From Psychrobacter coccoides (GTDB taxonomy: Bacteria; Pseudomonadota; Gammaproteobacteria; Pseudomonadales; Moraxellaceae): a DNA stretch of 64,000 bases. This document shows positions 55,306 through 64,000 of this stretch, piece after piece. Position numbers and translations under genes: made by a program. The notes below the pieces were generated by a model, which was not told where the DNA came from, did no database searches, and saw only the letters and a list, made by a program, of their open reading frames with translations. Every line of letters begins with the position of its first letter. Position 1 is the first letter of the stretch. The stretch lies in NCBI RefSeq assembly GCF_017498085.1, contig NZ_JAGBKM010000006.1:62001-126000 (forward strand). The letters run 5' to 3'.

Positions 55306-57012
55306 CTATGGCTTTTGCACGAGCCAGTACTGTACCAAGGTGGCCAGCTTTTCTTTTTTAAAAGGTTTCGTACAGTAGTCTTGCATGCCTGCCTGCAGGT
55401 ATTTTTCACGCTCACCGTCCATGGCATTGGCTGTCAGTGCGATAATGGGCGGTAGCTCTGTTGGGTCATACAGCTCACGCAGTTTAGTCGTCGCCTGTAT
55501 GCCATCCATGATGGGCATATGATGGTCCATGAGTATGATATCAAAACACTCAGGTTTTGCTGAAAACTCCTCTATAGCGCTTTGGCCATCAGTGACATGG
55601 GTAACCCTATGTCCGCTATTGTGCAGTACTTTTTTGGCGACCATGGCATTGACGTTATCATCTTCCGCTAAGAGTATGTGACCTGACTTATCAGTCAATA
55701 CTGGCTGATGCTCCATCTCATGTGAGCACTGCCACGCTTTATATTGGGACTCTTTTAGTATAGGAATAGGTAGTAGTACCTTAAAGACGGAACCTTCTCC
55801 AACCACACTGGTAACCCAGATATGCCCTCCCATCAGAGTGACTAAAGACTTACAGACAGACAGTCCTAGACCAGTACCACCATCTAGTCGATAGACAGAG
55901 TTATCTGCTTGATTATAAGCCTCAAATATATTCTCTAGTGCCTTAGGCTTGATGCCCACGCCTGTATCGGCCACTTCGATACAAAGGGTCATTTCTCGGC
56001 AACCTAGATAGCTACATTGAGTGTTGTCACAGTGCGGAGTCGCATGTATATTGATACTGACACTACCGCCTTTACGAGTAAACTTGATTGCATTATTGAC
56101 AAGGTTTGATAAAACCTGCTTTAACCGTACGGGATCGCCTTGTACATAAGGCGATAACTCCGAAGGATAACGACAGCTCAGAGACAGCCCTCGCTGCTGT
56201 GCGCGAACAGCAAATAAGTCAACCACTTCATTGCACAGTACTGACAGGTCCATCGGTACCGAGTCTAGCGTCATCTTGCCAGACTCAACTTTTGATAAGT
56301 CCAAGATGCCATTGATGATCGCCAGTAAATGCTCGGTTGAGATTTTCATACTATCAATATAGCTTTTTTGCTCAAGATTTAGCTCTGTATCATCAAGCAT
56401 CTCAATCATACCAACGATGCCATTCATTGGCGTGCGTATCTCGTGGCTCATATTGGCTAAGAACTTTGACTTCATTTTGCTGTCACGCTTAGCAAGGCGT
56501 TGGCTTTTTTGTAACTCTAATGCATCTGCTGCCATCGCTGCAAACTTCGTCAACAGCTCAGCCTGCTTGTCATCAAATGTATGATTGGGCTGCGTGTCCA
56601 TAAGACACAAAGAGCCCAAACGATATACCTTGTTATCCTCATATAACAGGATAGGCGCTCCAGCATAAAAACGTAAATTGGGGCTTTGGCTGATCAGTGA
56701 ATTGTGAATAAAGCGGCTGTCTTTTGCCAAATCTGGCACCATAAAAACATCGTTAGACAGGACCGTATAATTACAGATAGCCACTTCCCGTGAAGTTGTA
56801 CAAGTTCCCTGCAACCCATGAGGTGCTCTTAAGTACTGGGTACGCTCGTCCATGAAAGTGATGGTCACGATAGGTATATCGAAAAACAGCTTTACCAGTT
56901 CCGTTAGACGCGCAAATGCAGGATCATGCTCGTTATTAAAGACATCATATGCACGTAGTTTAGCGATTCGCTCTTGCTCATCTGCGGCTAACGGATACTC
57001 ATGGTTTGACAC
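55306..57012 (-). CDS. GAF-domain hybrid histidine kinase
   Basis: I take GTG 57012 as start, five bases after GGAGAG; TTG 57024 is the longer option. The 568-residue protein has an N-terminal GAF domain (about 20-170), HisKA with NMSHEIRTPMNG (histidine near 190), HATPase with DTGVGIK and GGTGLGLSVC, and a C-terminal receiver (about 440-565) with LLAEDDNVNA and the phospho-acceptor in IILMDHHMPIMDG. No membrane helix is seen, so it is a cytoplasmic sensor. Signal and partner are unknown; no phosphotransfer protein gene lies nearby. Confidence 0.92.
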   Translation of the reverse strand: MSNHEYPLAADEQERIAKLRAYDVFNNEHDPAFARLTELVKLFFDIPIVTITFMDERTQYLRAPHGLQGTCTTSREVAICNYTVLSNDVFMVPDLAKDSRFIHNSLISQSPNLRFYAGAPILLYEDNKVYRLGSLCLMDTQPNHTFDDKQAELLTKFAAMAADALELQKSQRLAKRDSKMKSKFLANMSHEIRTPMNGIVGMIEMLDDTELNLEQKSYIDSMKISTEHLLAIINGILDLSKVESGKMTLDSVPMDLSVLCNEVVDLFAVRAQQRGLSLSCRYPSELSPYVQGDPVRLKQVLSNLVNNAIKFTRKGGSVSINIHATPHCDNTQCSYLGCREMTLCIEVADTGVGIKPKALENIFEAYNQADNSVYRLDGGTGLGLSVCKSLVTLMGGHIWVTSVVGEGSVFKVLLPIPILKESQYKAWQCSHEMEHQPVLTDKSGHILLAEDDNVNAMVAKKVLHNSGHRVTHVTDGQSAIEEFSAKPECFDIILMDHHMPIMDGIQATTKLRELYDPTELPPIIALTANAMDGEREKYLQAGMQDYCTKPFKKEKLATLVQYWLVQKP

Positions 57013-57040
57013 ATCTCTCTCCAAGCTTCATATGAAGTTA

Positions 57041-57988
57041 TCAGTTGGTACGTTTTATAGCGGCTTGTTTGCTTAACATCTGTAGCGCTTCACTGACCAT
57101 AATCATCGCCACTACCGAAGTGACCGCTACTGCAGAGCCATAGCCACCACAGTGCAGCCCCCCTGTTTGACAGCTTTTATCCACTTTTGGTGGCTCAGTC
57201 GAGTACACGCACTTAATACCAAACTTTTCTTTTAAGGCCCTATTGATGCCTTTTTCATGACGCAGCTTATAGCGCAGCCGTGCCAATAAAGGATCTTGGT
57301 AACTGTCTTTGAGGTCGCTGACAGTAATCTGTAGCGGGTCTATTTTGCCGCCAGCGCCACCTGCACAAATCAGCTTTAACTTATTAAAGCGACAGTGCAA
57401 AGCAATGGCCAGCTTGGCACTCATATCATCGACGCAATCTAGTATTACGATAGGACGACCTTGCTCCGTAGCAGCTTTGGCTTCACTACGACTAGGCAAC
57501 AGTAGCGTCACGTTGTCTGGGGTCAAAAAGTCATCTACTAAATTCAAAGTGACCTTTGGATTGATCTCACGTAGACGCTGACCCATCGCTGCTATTTTGC
57601 TTTGACCAAAGGTGCTATCAAGCGCTGGCAGTTGCCGATTGGCATTGGATGCGACCAACACATCCAAGTCAATCAAAGTAATCGTACCTACTGCTGTACG
57701 TGCCAGCGCCTCAGCGGCCCAAGAGCCCACACCGCCCACGCCAATGATATAGACATGGGCAGCAGCAAAGGCATCAAACGCCGTGGCACCATATAATGTC
57801 TGCGTCCCCTGAAAGCGGCGCTCATACTGCTTATCTATACTTGTAGCATTTAACGTGCCAACTTCTAATGTATCGTCTTTTAAAGCCATAGTCATAGTCT
57901 TAGAGTCTGTACTGAGGTGTGGAGATGATGAATTCATAATAGGTTTTAACCTGTTGAAATTATTTGTTTTTATTATCGGTAAGCCCAT
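57041..57988 (-). CDS. tcdA: tRNA threonylcarbamoyladenosine dehydratase (TcdA/CsdL)
   Basis: The 315-residue protein is of the ThiF/MoeB/E1 type: nucleotide loop GVGGVGSWAAEALARTAVG near residue 80, LIDLDVLVASNANRQLPA, and C-terminal GGLHCGGYGSAVAVTSV. It catalyses ATP-dependent cyclisation of t6A37 in tRNA. The start at 57988 overlaps the TatD stop by 16 bases, suggesting coupling; later methionines (57937, 57895) are possible starts since the first 50 residues are not conserved. Confidence 0.92.
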   Translation of the reverse strand: MGLPIIKTNNFNRLKPIMNSSSPHLSTDSKTMTMALKDDTLEVGTLNATSIDKQYERRFQGTQTLYGATAFDAFAAAHVYIIGVGGVGSWAAEALARTAVGTITLIDLDVLVASNANRQLPALDSTFGQSKIAAMGQRLREINPKVTLNLVDDFLTPDNVTLLLPSRSEAKAATEQGRPIVILDCVDDMSAKLAIALHCRFNKLKLICAGGAGGKIDPLQITVSDLKDSYQDPLLARLRYKLRHEKGINRALKEKFGIKCVYSTEPPKVDKSCQTGGLHCGGYGSAVAVTSVVAMIMVSEALQMLSKQAAIKRTN

Positions 57989-59049
57989 GATACTTGCAAG
58001 GCATCACAGCTGTTTTGCCAAAGCTGTCGTGCCAACACTGCACAGTCAACATCAAGCAGCTCACTTAAGCTCATCAGCACCCAAGGCAGGTTCGCTGGGA
58101 CATTGCGATTGTGACCATCAGCGCCTTGCCATTCATTATCAGCATTTTGGCCCAACGCTGAGCGTACCCCCTTTGCCTTATCCTTTGTTGTCTCGTCCTC
58201 TGTATCCGTTTGCTTGGAGTCATTGCTTTGAGTCTGGCACATGATGGGGGTCATATCGGGGCAGTCTGTCTCAATGACCAAACACTCGATACCATAGCTA
58301 TCAACGGCCGCCTGAATGGCTGACCGAAGTTTTTTGGCATTAGGATTGGTGACTTGACCTGTAACACCTAGCTTAAAGCCCAACTTAACAAAAGCTTTCG
58401 CTTCTTGTACACCACCGCTAAAGCTATGAGCGATACCCCCCAGCTTATGAGCGTCATAATCGTGAGCTTTTAATAGGGCTAACGCTTCAGCATGGGCTTT
58501 TCGAATATGTAGCATGACGGGCAACTGATGCGCCACCGCCATATCCAACTGTGCTGCAAAAAAACGCTGCTGCTTTTCAAAAGCTGCCGGCTGCTTCATC
58601 TCATCAGTATACGTATCAAGCCCAATCTCACCGATGGCAACAGGGCGCTGCTGGGCGATCCTCTGTGCCATACTGCTGAGGTCAGCATCTGTATGCTGAT
58701 GAATATAAAAAGGGTGTAGACCTAACGCAATATGGGTTTGAGGTTGCTCGGAGGGTACTGCTCGAGAGGCTGTCTGAGCGCTATCATCTGCTGAGGGCGG
58801 CATAAGTTGCTGCTGGGTTTGATATAACCTGTCAAAATGACGAGACAAATAGCCAACCAATATCAGATGCCGCACCCCTTGACCATAGGCACGCTGCGCT
58901 TGCTGCGCTCTGTCATTATCAAATACAGGCGCATCAAAATGCGTGTGCGTGTCTATCAGGGGATAGGGGGTTTTTGGGTCGTCAGAATTTGATTGAGAGT
59001 CATGAGATGATGGGTGTTGCGCTTTTAGTGATGCGTTTATATCTGTCAT
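57973..59049 (-). CDS. TatD-family metal-dependent hydrolase with polar insertions
   Basis: From ATG 59049, after GGAGGCGG, the product has 358 residues. TatD motifs are present: DTHTHFD near residue 35, GLHPFY near residue 110, IGEIGLDTY near residue 140, HIRKAH, IAHSFSGG and ETDCPDM. TatD enzymes are magnesium-dependent nucleases or hydrolases. It is about 100 residues longer than usual. Extra length comes from a polar N-terminus, an insertion before GLHPFY and a 45-residue acidic insertion after ETDCPDM. Both insertions lie in loops, so activity may be kept. Confidence 0.88.
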   Translation of the reverse strand: MTDINASLKAQHPSSHDSQSNSDDPKTPYPLIDTHTHFDAPVFDNDRAQQAQRAYGQGVRHLILVGYLSRHFDRLYQTQQQLMPPSADDSAQTASRAVPSEQPQTHIALGLHPFYIHQHTDADLSSMAQRIAQQRPVAIGEIGLDTYTDEMKQPAAFEKQQRFFAAQLDMAVAHQLPVMLHIRKAHAEALALLKAHDYDAHKLGGIAHSFSGGVQEAKAFVKLGFKLGVTGQVTNPNAKKLRSAIQAAVDSYGIECLVIETDCPDMTPIMCQTQSNDSKQTDTEDETTKDKAKGVRSALGQNADNEWQGADGHNRNVPANLPWVLMSLSELLDVDCAVLARQLWQNSCDALQVSWAYR

Positions 59050-59210
59050 CAGCCGCCTCCATAATAGTGAATACATGAGTTTTTATGGATGCCGAGCTTA
59101 GAGAATACAAGTCAAACGCAAAGTCAGATGGCGTCAGCTAGGACATCAGCGCCACTGATTTTATCAAAATATCTCCTATAAGAGCGGTTTTTGGTATCAG
59201 GCATTTACGC

Positions 59211-59384
59211 TCAATCAGCCGCTTTTTTATCATTGGGCTGATCTCGCTCTGATTGACGCCCTTTGTCTTTTTTAGAGAGATGATTGGCATGAGCATCGGA
59301 TGTCGTCTGTCGACTGCTACGCCTTGGAATCAATAATAAAGCCGTGGCGACGACGCTGAGAGTAAGCCATTTTTTATGATTCAT
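59211..59384 (-). CDS. Small membrane-anchored protein downstream of gspD
   Basis: This 57-residue frame starts at ATG 59384 with an AGAGG site. One N-terminal hydrophobic helix (WLTLSVVATALLLIP) is followed by a highly charged tail rich in Lys, Asp, Arg and Gln (KKDKGRQSERDQPNDKKAA). It begins 24 bases after the gspD stop, so it probably shares the transcript. No family is recognised. Confidence 0.6.
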   Translation of the reverse strand: MNHKKWLTLSVVATALLLIPRRSSRQTTSDAHANHLSKKDKGRQSERDQPNDKKAAD

Positions 59385-59407
59385 TACCTCTTACTCCTAG
59401 TCACAAT

Positions 59408-61636
59408 CTAGCGATTCAGCGGATAGGTCTTCATTTCACTGTTAGGGCTGTCCACTCTGGTAAAGCCTTTTGGGGTAGCGGCAGGCCTTTGGTCTACCTT
59501 TGGAACCAGTGGATTAAGCGGCATCAGCTCGTAGTTGGGATCGATATTGCCGCCCCACCCTTCTGTACCACTTAAAGGCAGTTGTTTGATGGTGCCGTTT
59601 TTATCGATCACTAATTGCAAAACACGCATTTGGTTATATTTGCGCTCAGTGACACTGGCTACTGCCCCGCCATCACGCAAGATAGTGGGCTGCAAAAAGA
59701 TAATTAAGTTGCTTTTTTGGGTGGTATCGTTGTCTGAGCGAAACAGACGACCTATGACAGGCACACTGCCCAAGCCGGGTACTTTTTGCTGTCTGGTGGT
59801 GGTGTTATCACGCATCAACCCACCAAGAGCAATGGTCTGCTGATCGTCTGCCAAAATCGTGGTATTAATCAAGCTTTTATTAGTAATCAACCCAGTGGCA
59901 TTGCCTGTACTTCCTGGCACGACTGATGATACTTCTTGTGACACTTCTAAACGCACCGTGCCATTTTCACCGATATGAGGAATGACATTTAAGTTAATAC
60001 CAATGTCTTGTCGATCGATCGTCTGAAATGGGTTGGTAGAGGAATCACCAGTGGTGGTGTATGAACCTGTCACAAAAGGCACGTTTTGACCGACCAGAAT
60101 GCTTGCTTTTTCATTGTCCAAGGTCAAGATCGAAGGCATTGACAGCAGATTGGCACTGGTGGAAGAGTCTAGTGCCTGTAAAATGGCCCCATAAAACTGG
60201 GTGTTGCCTTGGCTGTCTTTACTACTACTGCCAACGCCGACCAAAGCGCCAGCTATCGAGCCCACAGCCGCACTTGGATTACCTGAAAGTGCGGCAGCGG
60301 CGAGCGATGCAGCACTAGCACCGACGTTGTTGAAGTTAACAACACCATAGCCACTATTGGCATTACCCAGTGCCCACTGAACCCCAAGCTGGGTGGCGTC
60401 GTCTCCTGAGACTTCTACGATAGCCGCTTGGATAAGTACTTGCGCACGGCGATTATCCAGCTGATTGACCGCCTCTTCGATCTCAAACATCAGCTCAGGG
60501 GCGGCGTTGACGATGACGGCATTTTGCGTTTCGTCTGCAATGATACTAAAGGGTTTGCCACTGGTGCTGTCGTTTGCTGTCCCTGTACCCATCGCTGAGC
60601 CACTGGTACTGGGCGTGCTTACCGTGTTGTTCGTGTTGAGCGCTGCACCTGTCGCACCGCTGTCCGTTAATGAGGCCGACTCAAGAGAAGAGCTGGCGCC
60701 AGAGCTATTAAGAGACTGATTAGACAGCAGTCCTCGTAACATCTGAGCAATATGACTAGCACTGGCATATTTTAAACGAAAGACCCGCAGACCACTGAGG
60801 CGACGTGACGGTGTGGTATCAAGCTGATTGACCATCTCTTGTACTTTAGCGATCATCTCAGGACTGCCTTTGACCAGCAGTCTATCACTGGCACTATCAG
60901 CGATGACTTTAAGCTGATCATTACCCTGCGCCTGTGCACCGCCAGTACTTGATACCAGACTACTGATAAGATCCATCATACGCTCAGCATCGACATGACG
61001 CAGTGGTATGACCTGCAAGCTGTCATTAATATTGCTATCAAGATCACGAATCAACGCCGTCAGCTGATTAAGACTGTCAGAGCGATCAGACAGTACTAGC
61101 GCATTGACCCCAGGGACCGCTGCAGCATGTGCAGATTGCGGCATCAAAGGCCTGATAACCCCGAGTACCTCTGCAGCTTGAGTGTTGGTCAAATAAATAA
61201 CCCGGGTGGCTAACGACTCGCCCACGCTATCCCCTCGCAGATCCACTGCGATACCAGACTGCTTAGCGATATTATCAGGGACCAGTTTGATGGTGGTGCC
61301 AGAGTCAATAGCAGCAATCCCATTGACTTGCATGACGCTTAAAAACAGCTGATATATCTCATCACGTGACAGCGCCCGATTGGAGATGACAGTGACATTG
61401 CCATTGATACGAGGATCAAGCACAAAGTTTTGATCAGTAATGGTTGCCACTTCATTGATAAATGCTTTGATATCAGCATCTTGCAGATTGACCTTCCAAC
61501 TCTCAGCGCTGGCCAATCCACACGCCGCAGCCCACACAGGCAGCGCAAGGCACAGTGGTCGACAAAGGTACAACAAACGCTGCAATGAGTGGCGCAAAGG
61601 GGTTACTGTTAATGTATACAAACGAGCCATGGTCAT
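59408..61636 (-). CDS. gspD: Type II secretion outer-membrane secretin
   Basis: The 742-residue protein has a signal peptide (cleavage near LASA, residue 43), N0-N3 domains and a secretin core. N0 shows WKVNLQDADIKAFINEVATITDQNFVLDPRI. The secretin signature lies near residue 600: VPGLGSVPVIGRLF after ALGGLMRDNTT. A serine/threonine-rich insert of about 55 residues lies in the N3 loop (around 310-360). It forms the outer-membrane channel for folded exoproteins. ATG 61636, or 61630, is the start. Confidence 0.95.
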   Translation of the reverse strand: MTMARLYTLTVTPLRHSLQRLLYLCRPLCLALPVWAAACGLASAESWKVNLQDADIKAFINEVATITDQNFVLDPRINGNVTVISNRALSRDEIYQLFLSVMQVNGIAAIDSGTTIKLVPDNIAKQSGIAVDLRGDSVGESLATRVIYLTNTQAAEVLGVIRPLMPQSAHAAAVPGVNALVLSDRSDSLNQLTALIRDLDSNINDSLQVIPLRHVDAERMMDLISSLVSSTGGAQAQGNDQLKVIADSASDRLLVKGSPEMIAKVQEMVNQLDTTPSRRLSGLRVFRLKYASASHIAQMLRGLLSNQSLNSSGASSSLESASLTDSGATGAALNTNNTVSTPSTSGSAMGTGTANDSTSGKPFSIIADETQNAVIVNAAPELMFEIEEAVNQLDNRRAQVLIQAAIVEVSGDDATQLGVQWALGNANSGYGVVNFNNVGASAASLAAAALSGNPSAAVGSIAGALVGVGSSSKDSQGNTQFYGAILQALDSSTSANLLSMPSILTLDNEKASILVGQNVPFVTGSYTTTGDSSTNPFQTIDRQDIGINLNVIPHIGENGTVRLEVSQEVSSVVPGSTGNATGLITNKSLINTTILADDQQTIALGGLMRDNTTTRQQKVPGLGSVPVIGRLFRSDNDTTQKSNLIIFLQPTILRDGGAVASVTERKYNQMRVLQLVIDKNGTIKQLPLSGTEGWGGNIDPNYELMPLNPLVPKVDQRPAATPKGFTRVDSPNSEMKTYPLNR

Positions 61637-61820
61637 AATAATCCACTGTGATATCGCTCAGTTGTCACTGAGGCGTTTTTAAATAGCTTTAATAAAATGT
61701 TTGTCTGAGTCATATCTATACGGCACGCACTCGATGTGACCTGTCCTAAATACAGTCAATCTCACGTCAAACTAGCACACACTGTACTATGCCACATGCT
61801 ACTGATATAAGCGCTCATAG

Positions 61821-62750
61821 CTAAAACTGCTGACGAATCGTAATGACCTGTTCGCCCCGCTGTACTTCTATCTGCGCCTGACCAGACTGCTGCACTTGTT
61901 GTAACACTCCAGCATCTTGCATTGGGTCACTGCCGACACTTTGTCCGTTGACCGTAAGCACCCGATCTCCTGGCTCCAATCCTAAACGATTGCGCACCTC
62001 TGCTGGCATCGCCGCAGTGACTTGATAGCCTTCGCCAGCAGCCATCACCCCCATACGACTCAAAAAACTGGCGGGGCTGTCTTTTAGCGCCGTTACAGCT
62101 TCATCGATAGCAGATAATGGAGGCGCAGTATCGACAGTAGGGTTACTGGTCGCCTCACCGTTTTCATTAGTGGCGAGAGCATTGGGTAAAGCCAGCGGCT
62201 GTGGCACAGTAGACGACGGTAGCGGCTTACTGTCTGGCAAACGCTGATTGCTCATGCCACCTGCGGCCATTTCGCCTTGGTCCAATGGCATGGCATCCGC
62301 CATACTAATGACACTTGGGTTATCCCTAGCATCTGTAATAATGACGGTGTTCCAATCCACTGCAGCCAGAGTGTAGCCACTGTCTTGCAGACCATCGCCA
62401 ATTCGGTAGTTTTTTACTTCACCATTTACGTCTAATAATGCCGATGATAAGGTTTCTGGTATCGCTAGCATGACCCCTTTTAAGGTCACATTAGGCGGCG
62501 GCTGAGTGGCAGCAGGCGCCGACTCAGAATCAGCAAAGACAGCAAAAAGGCTACTGTTGTCTGCTGTGGACTCCCTATTGCTTTGTAACGCTTGTACTGG
62601 CAGCGCAGGGGCGATAGGCGGCGCCAGTACCAGCCACAGCATACGGGCGGCGGCCCAAGCCAGCCAGCCCAATGCCAGTAGTAACACCCATCCTGAGAAT
62701 CGATTTACGCTGTTAACCACTGGCTTTAGACGTGCTGAAAAACCTATCAT
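61821..62750 (-). CDS. gspC: Type II secretion protein GspC
   Basis: The 309-residue inner-membrane protein has one N-terminal helix (VLLLALGWLAWAAARMLWLVL). A periplasmic homology region follows (PPNVTLKGVMLAIPETLSSALLDVNGEVKNYRIGDGL near residue 90), then a proline- and serine-rich linker and a C-terminal PDZ domain (GLEPGDRVLTVNGQSV). GspC connects the inner-membrane platform to the GspD secretin. It starts immediately after the gspN stop. Confidence 0.93.
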   Translation of the reverse strand: MIGFSARLKPVVNSVNRFSGWVLLLALGWLAWAAARMLWLVLAPPIAPALPVQALQSNRESTADNSSLFAVFADSESAPAATQPPPNVTLKGVMLAIPETLSSALLDVNGEVKNYRIGDGLQDSGYTLAAVDWNTVIITDARDNPSVISMADAMPLDQGEMAAGGMSNQRLPDSKPLPSSTVPQPLALPNALATNENGEATSNPTVDTAPPLSAIDEAVTALKDSPASFLSRMGVMAAGEGYQVTAAMPAEVRNRLGLEPGDRVLTVNGQSVGSDPMQDAGVLQQVQQSGQAQIEVQRGEQVITIRQQF

Positions 62751-63569
62751 TTAACGCATCCCTGAATCTGACAGCGACGACCCTGGCAGTAATGGCTGAC
62801 GCACACTCACGACTGGGGTGTCTTGTGGCGCCTGCCCTTTATACTCAGGCATGTTTTCTAATAAACGCTGCGTCAAATTCACATCCAGCATATTATCGCC
62901 ATCCAGATACAAATCGCCCAAACGCTTTTCTTGGTTGTTTAATAAGCTCATATGCAGCAGGTTTTTACTGTTTTTTTGTTCGGCCGAAAGCTGCGCCTGC
63001 ATGGTCGGCATGGTGATATAAAACACCTTGCCACCACTTGGATAGCCGACCTCACCACCGACCCAAGTCAGCTGACCATCTGCTTGCGTAAAGCCTGTGG
63101 CGTTTGCATCTGAACCTGAACGCCGTTGCAATGAAACTGAATTGACCTGAATAGGAGTATTGGGCAGTTGCCAATCGACCACCTTTGCAAGCGTCTCAGG
63201 AGCGATTTGACCATTCATATCTGTCATCTGCCAAAGACGGTGGCCAACTTTGACTTGACCATTAAGCCGTGTCTGTCCGGTACGGATATCTACATCGGCA
63301 CCTATCTTACCCAACAACAATTGCCATGGTTGCCATGTCCAGCTGGCGGTCCCCGTTAATGGCGCTATCGACACTGGCAGCTGCCAAACCACCGAGCCTT
63401 GCCACAAGTTTCCTGAGACGTGCTGTACATAAGATGACTCGGGCGCGTATTTTTCGATCACCCAGGCAGCTGGCATTTGCAGTAACGTAAATAAGGCAAA
63501 TAGCACAAACCCAATCAGCCACCACAGCTTACGAGGACGTTTATGAGACGAAGCAGACGCTTGAGGCAC
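62751..63569 (-). CDS. gspN: Type II secretion protein GspN
   Basis: The 272-residue protein starts at GTG 63569, the only start codon in frame after a stop; no clear ribosome-binding site is seen. One N-terminal helix (LWWLIGFVLFALFTLLQMPAAWVI) precedes a periplasmic domain with the GspN pattern VSGNLWQGSVVW and GTASWTWQPWQLLLGKIGADVDI. GspN is an accessory subunit of type II secretion. Here it is first in a gspN-gspC-gspD operon; the rest of the gsp genes are not in the window. Confidence 0.88.
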   Translation of the reverse strand: MPQASASSHKRPRKLWWLIGFVLFALFTLLQMPAAWVIEKYAPESSYVQHVSGNLWQGSVVWQLPVSIAPLTGTASWTWQPWQLLLGKIGADVDIRTGQTRLNGQVKVGHRLWQMTDMNGQIAPETLAKVVDWQLPNTPIQVNSVSLQRRSGSDANATGFTQADGQLTWVGGEVGYPSGGKVFYITMPTMQAQLSAEQKNSKNLLHMSLLNNQEKRLGDLYLDGDNMLDVNLTQRLLENMPEYKGQAPQDTPVVSVRQPLLPGSSLSDSGMR

Positions 63570-63640
63570 AGTGTTACTACTTATATAGGTGAGATTAAAA
63601 TGCCATTATCATAACAAACTATGACCCGTAGATGACAGAA

Positions 63641-63678
63641 AAAAAGCCAGTATCTTCATTTAAAGACACTGGCTTTTT
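63641..63678. terminator. Terminator of the H-NS-family gene
   Basis: AAAAAGCCAGT pairs with ACTGGCTTTTT around a longer loop with further pairs. A and T runs on both sides allow use in both directions; it lies 67 bases past the stop at 63745. Confidence 0.8.
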
Positions 63679-63744
63679 ATGATACCAAACCTTACTGACC
63701 ACCGACTTAATTTAAATAGTCGAGTCAGTTAAAGATCAACGCAC

Positions 63745-64000
63745 TTAGACAGCAAACTCTTCAAGATTGCGACCTGCTGCTAACGCCTCAACGAGCCAAG
63801 TCGGTTTACGCCCACGACCCGTCCATGTTTCTTCATAATTGGCTGTATTACGGTATTTGATATTGCGTTTTTTCTCCAGCTTCTCACCTGCCTTTAGGAT
63901 TTCCTCAATCGTACTATTGCTCTCTTCTGCAATTTTTTCAAACTGCATATAAGCATCGTACAAACGCTGATGCTGCTTTTTTTCGATAAGCTGCTGTGCG
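63745..64000 (-). CDS. H-NS family nucleoid protein, cut by the window edge
   Basis: The reading frame is open to the right edge, so the N-terminus is missing; 84 residues are visible. The first part is a helical oligomerisation region (IEKKQHQRLYDAYMQFEKIAEE). The C-terminal DNA-binding motif is complete: YRNTANYEETWTGRGRKPTWLVEAL near the end. H-NS proteins silence AT-rich foreign DNA. A TTG at 63963 could be mistaken for a start, but the frame continues upstream. Confidence 0.88.
   Translation of the reverse strand, partial: AQQLIEKKQHQRLYDAYMQFEKIAEESNSTIEEILKAGEKLEKKRNIKYRNTANYEETWTGRGRKPTWLVEALAAGRNLEEFAV

Noticed and set aside
63745..63963. Complete 72-residue H-NS-like gene
   Set aside because: The apparent start is TTG and the frame stays open to the window edge with H-NS-like helical sequence, so the gene is longer and cut.

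Overview
The window looks like chromosomal DNA of a Psychrobacter-type bacterium (Moraxellaceae, Gammaproteobacteria). Reasons: moderate GC content, the gene set (NarXL/NarGHJI with two NarK transporters, FimX-like regulator, EpmB/EF-P, GspN-C-D), and a high density of short palindromic intergenic repeats. The genus is inferred from gene content; no rRNA is present.

Layout. (1) 0.2-2.8 kb: a DUF3100 membrane protein and an M20 amidohydrolase, probably one operon. (2) 3.5-14.1 kb: an iron-uptake island with a dedicated tonB-exbB-exbD set, a divergent siderophore ABC transporter (binding lipoprotein, two FecCD permeases, ATPase), a TonB-dependent receptor and a siderophore-interacting reductase. 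Fur-box-like sites lie in both promoter regions. (3) 14.2-19.2 kb: flavohemoglobin hmp with a perfect 27-bp NsrR-type palindrome upstream, a META-domain lipoprotein, a PaaI-type thioesterase, a glutaredoxin-MauE fusion and a DUF3817 protein. (4) 19.4-27.4 kb: a type I restriction-modification locus (hsdM-hsdS-hsdR) with an exported protein of unknown function between hsdS and hsdR. (5) 27.5-27.9 kb: remains of a tripartite tricarboxylate transporter, tctB start fused to tctA end, with its terminator still present. (6) 28.1-42.7 kb: a respiratory nitrate-reduction cluster: narK, narGHJI, a parvulin isomerase, the NarX/NarL two-component system and a second narK, followed by a DUF1971 gene and a tRNA-Val. 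(7) 43.7-48.7 kb: moxR, DUF58 and transglutaminase (TgpA-type) operon and a c-type cytochrome lipoprotein. (8) 49.1-57.0 kb: a FimX-like degenerate GGDEF/EAL protein, an unknown 620-residue protein, epmB divergent from efp, and a hybrid histidine kinase. (9) 57.0-64 kb: tcdA, a TatD-family nuclease, a small membrane-anchored protein, type II secretion genes gspD, gspC and gspN, and an H-NS-family gene cut by the window edge.

How it works together. The iron block forms a full import route: outer-membrane receptor, TonB energising complex, periplasmic binding protein, inner-membrane ABC importer and cytoplasmic reductase. The nar block forms a complete anaerobic nitrate respiration unit with its own sensor and regulator, and hmp would detoxify the nitric oxide that such respiration produces.

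The most unusual feature is a family of about 145-175 bp palindromic repeats with ends reading TATAGTC...GACTATA. At least seven near-complete copies and several fragments lie in the first 20 kb or so and at a few later sites. They resemble Neisseria Correia elements in design, fill every gap of the tonB-exbB-exbD set, and in two places supply the stop codon of the preceding gene. No transposase, prophage or CRISPR array is visible.
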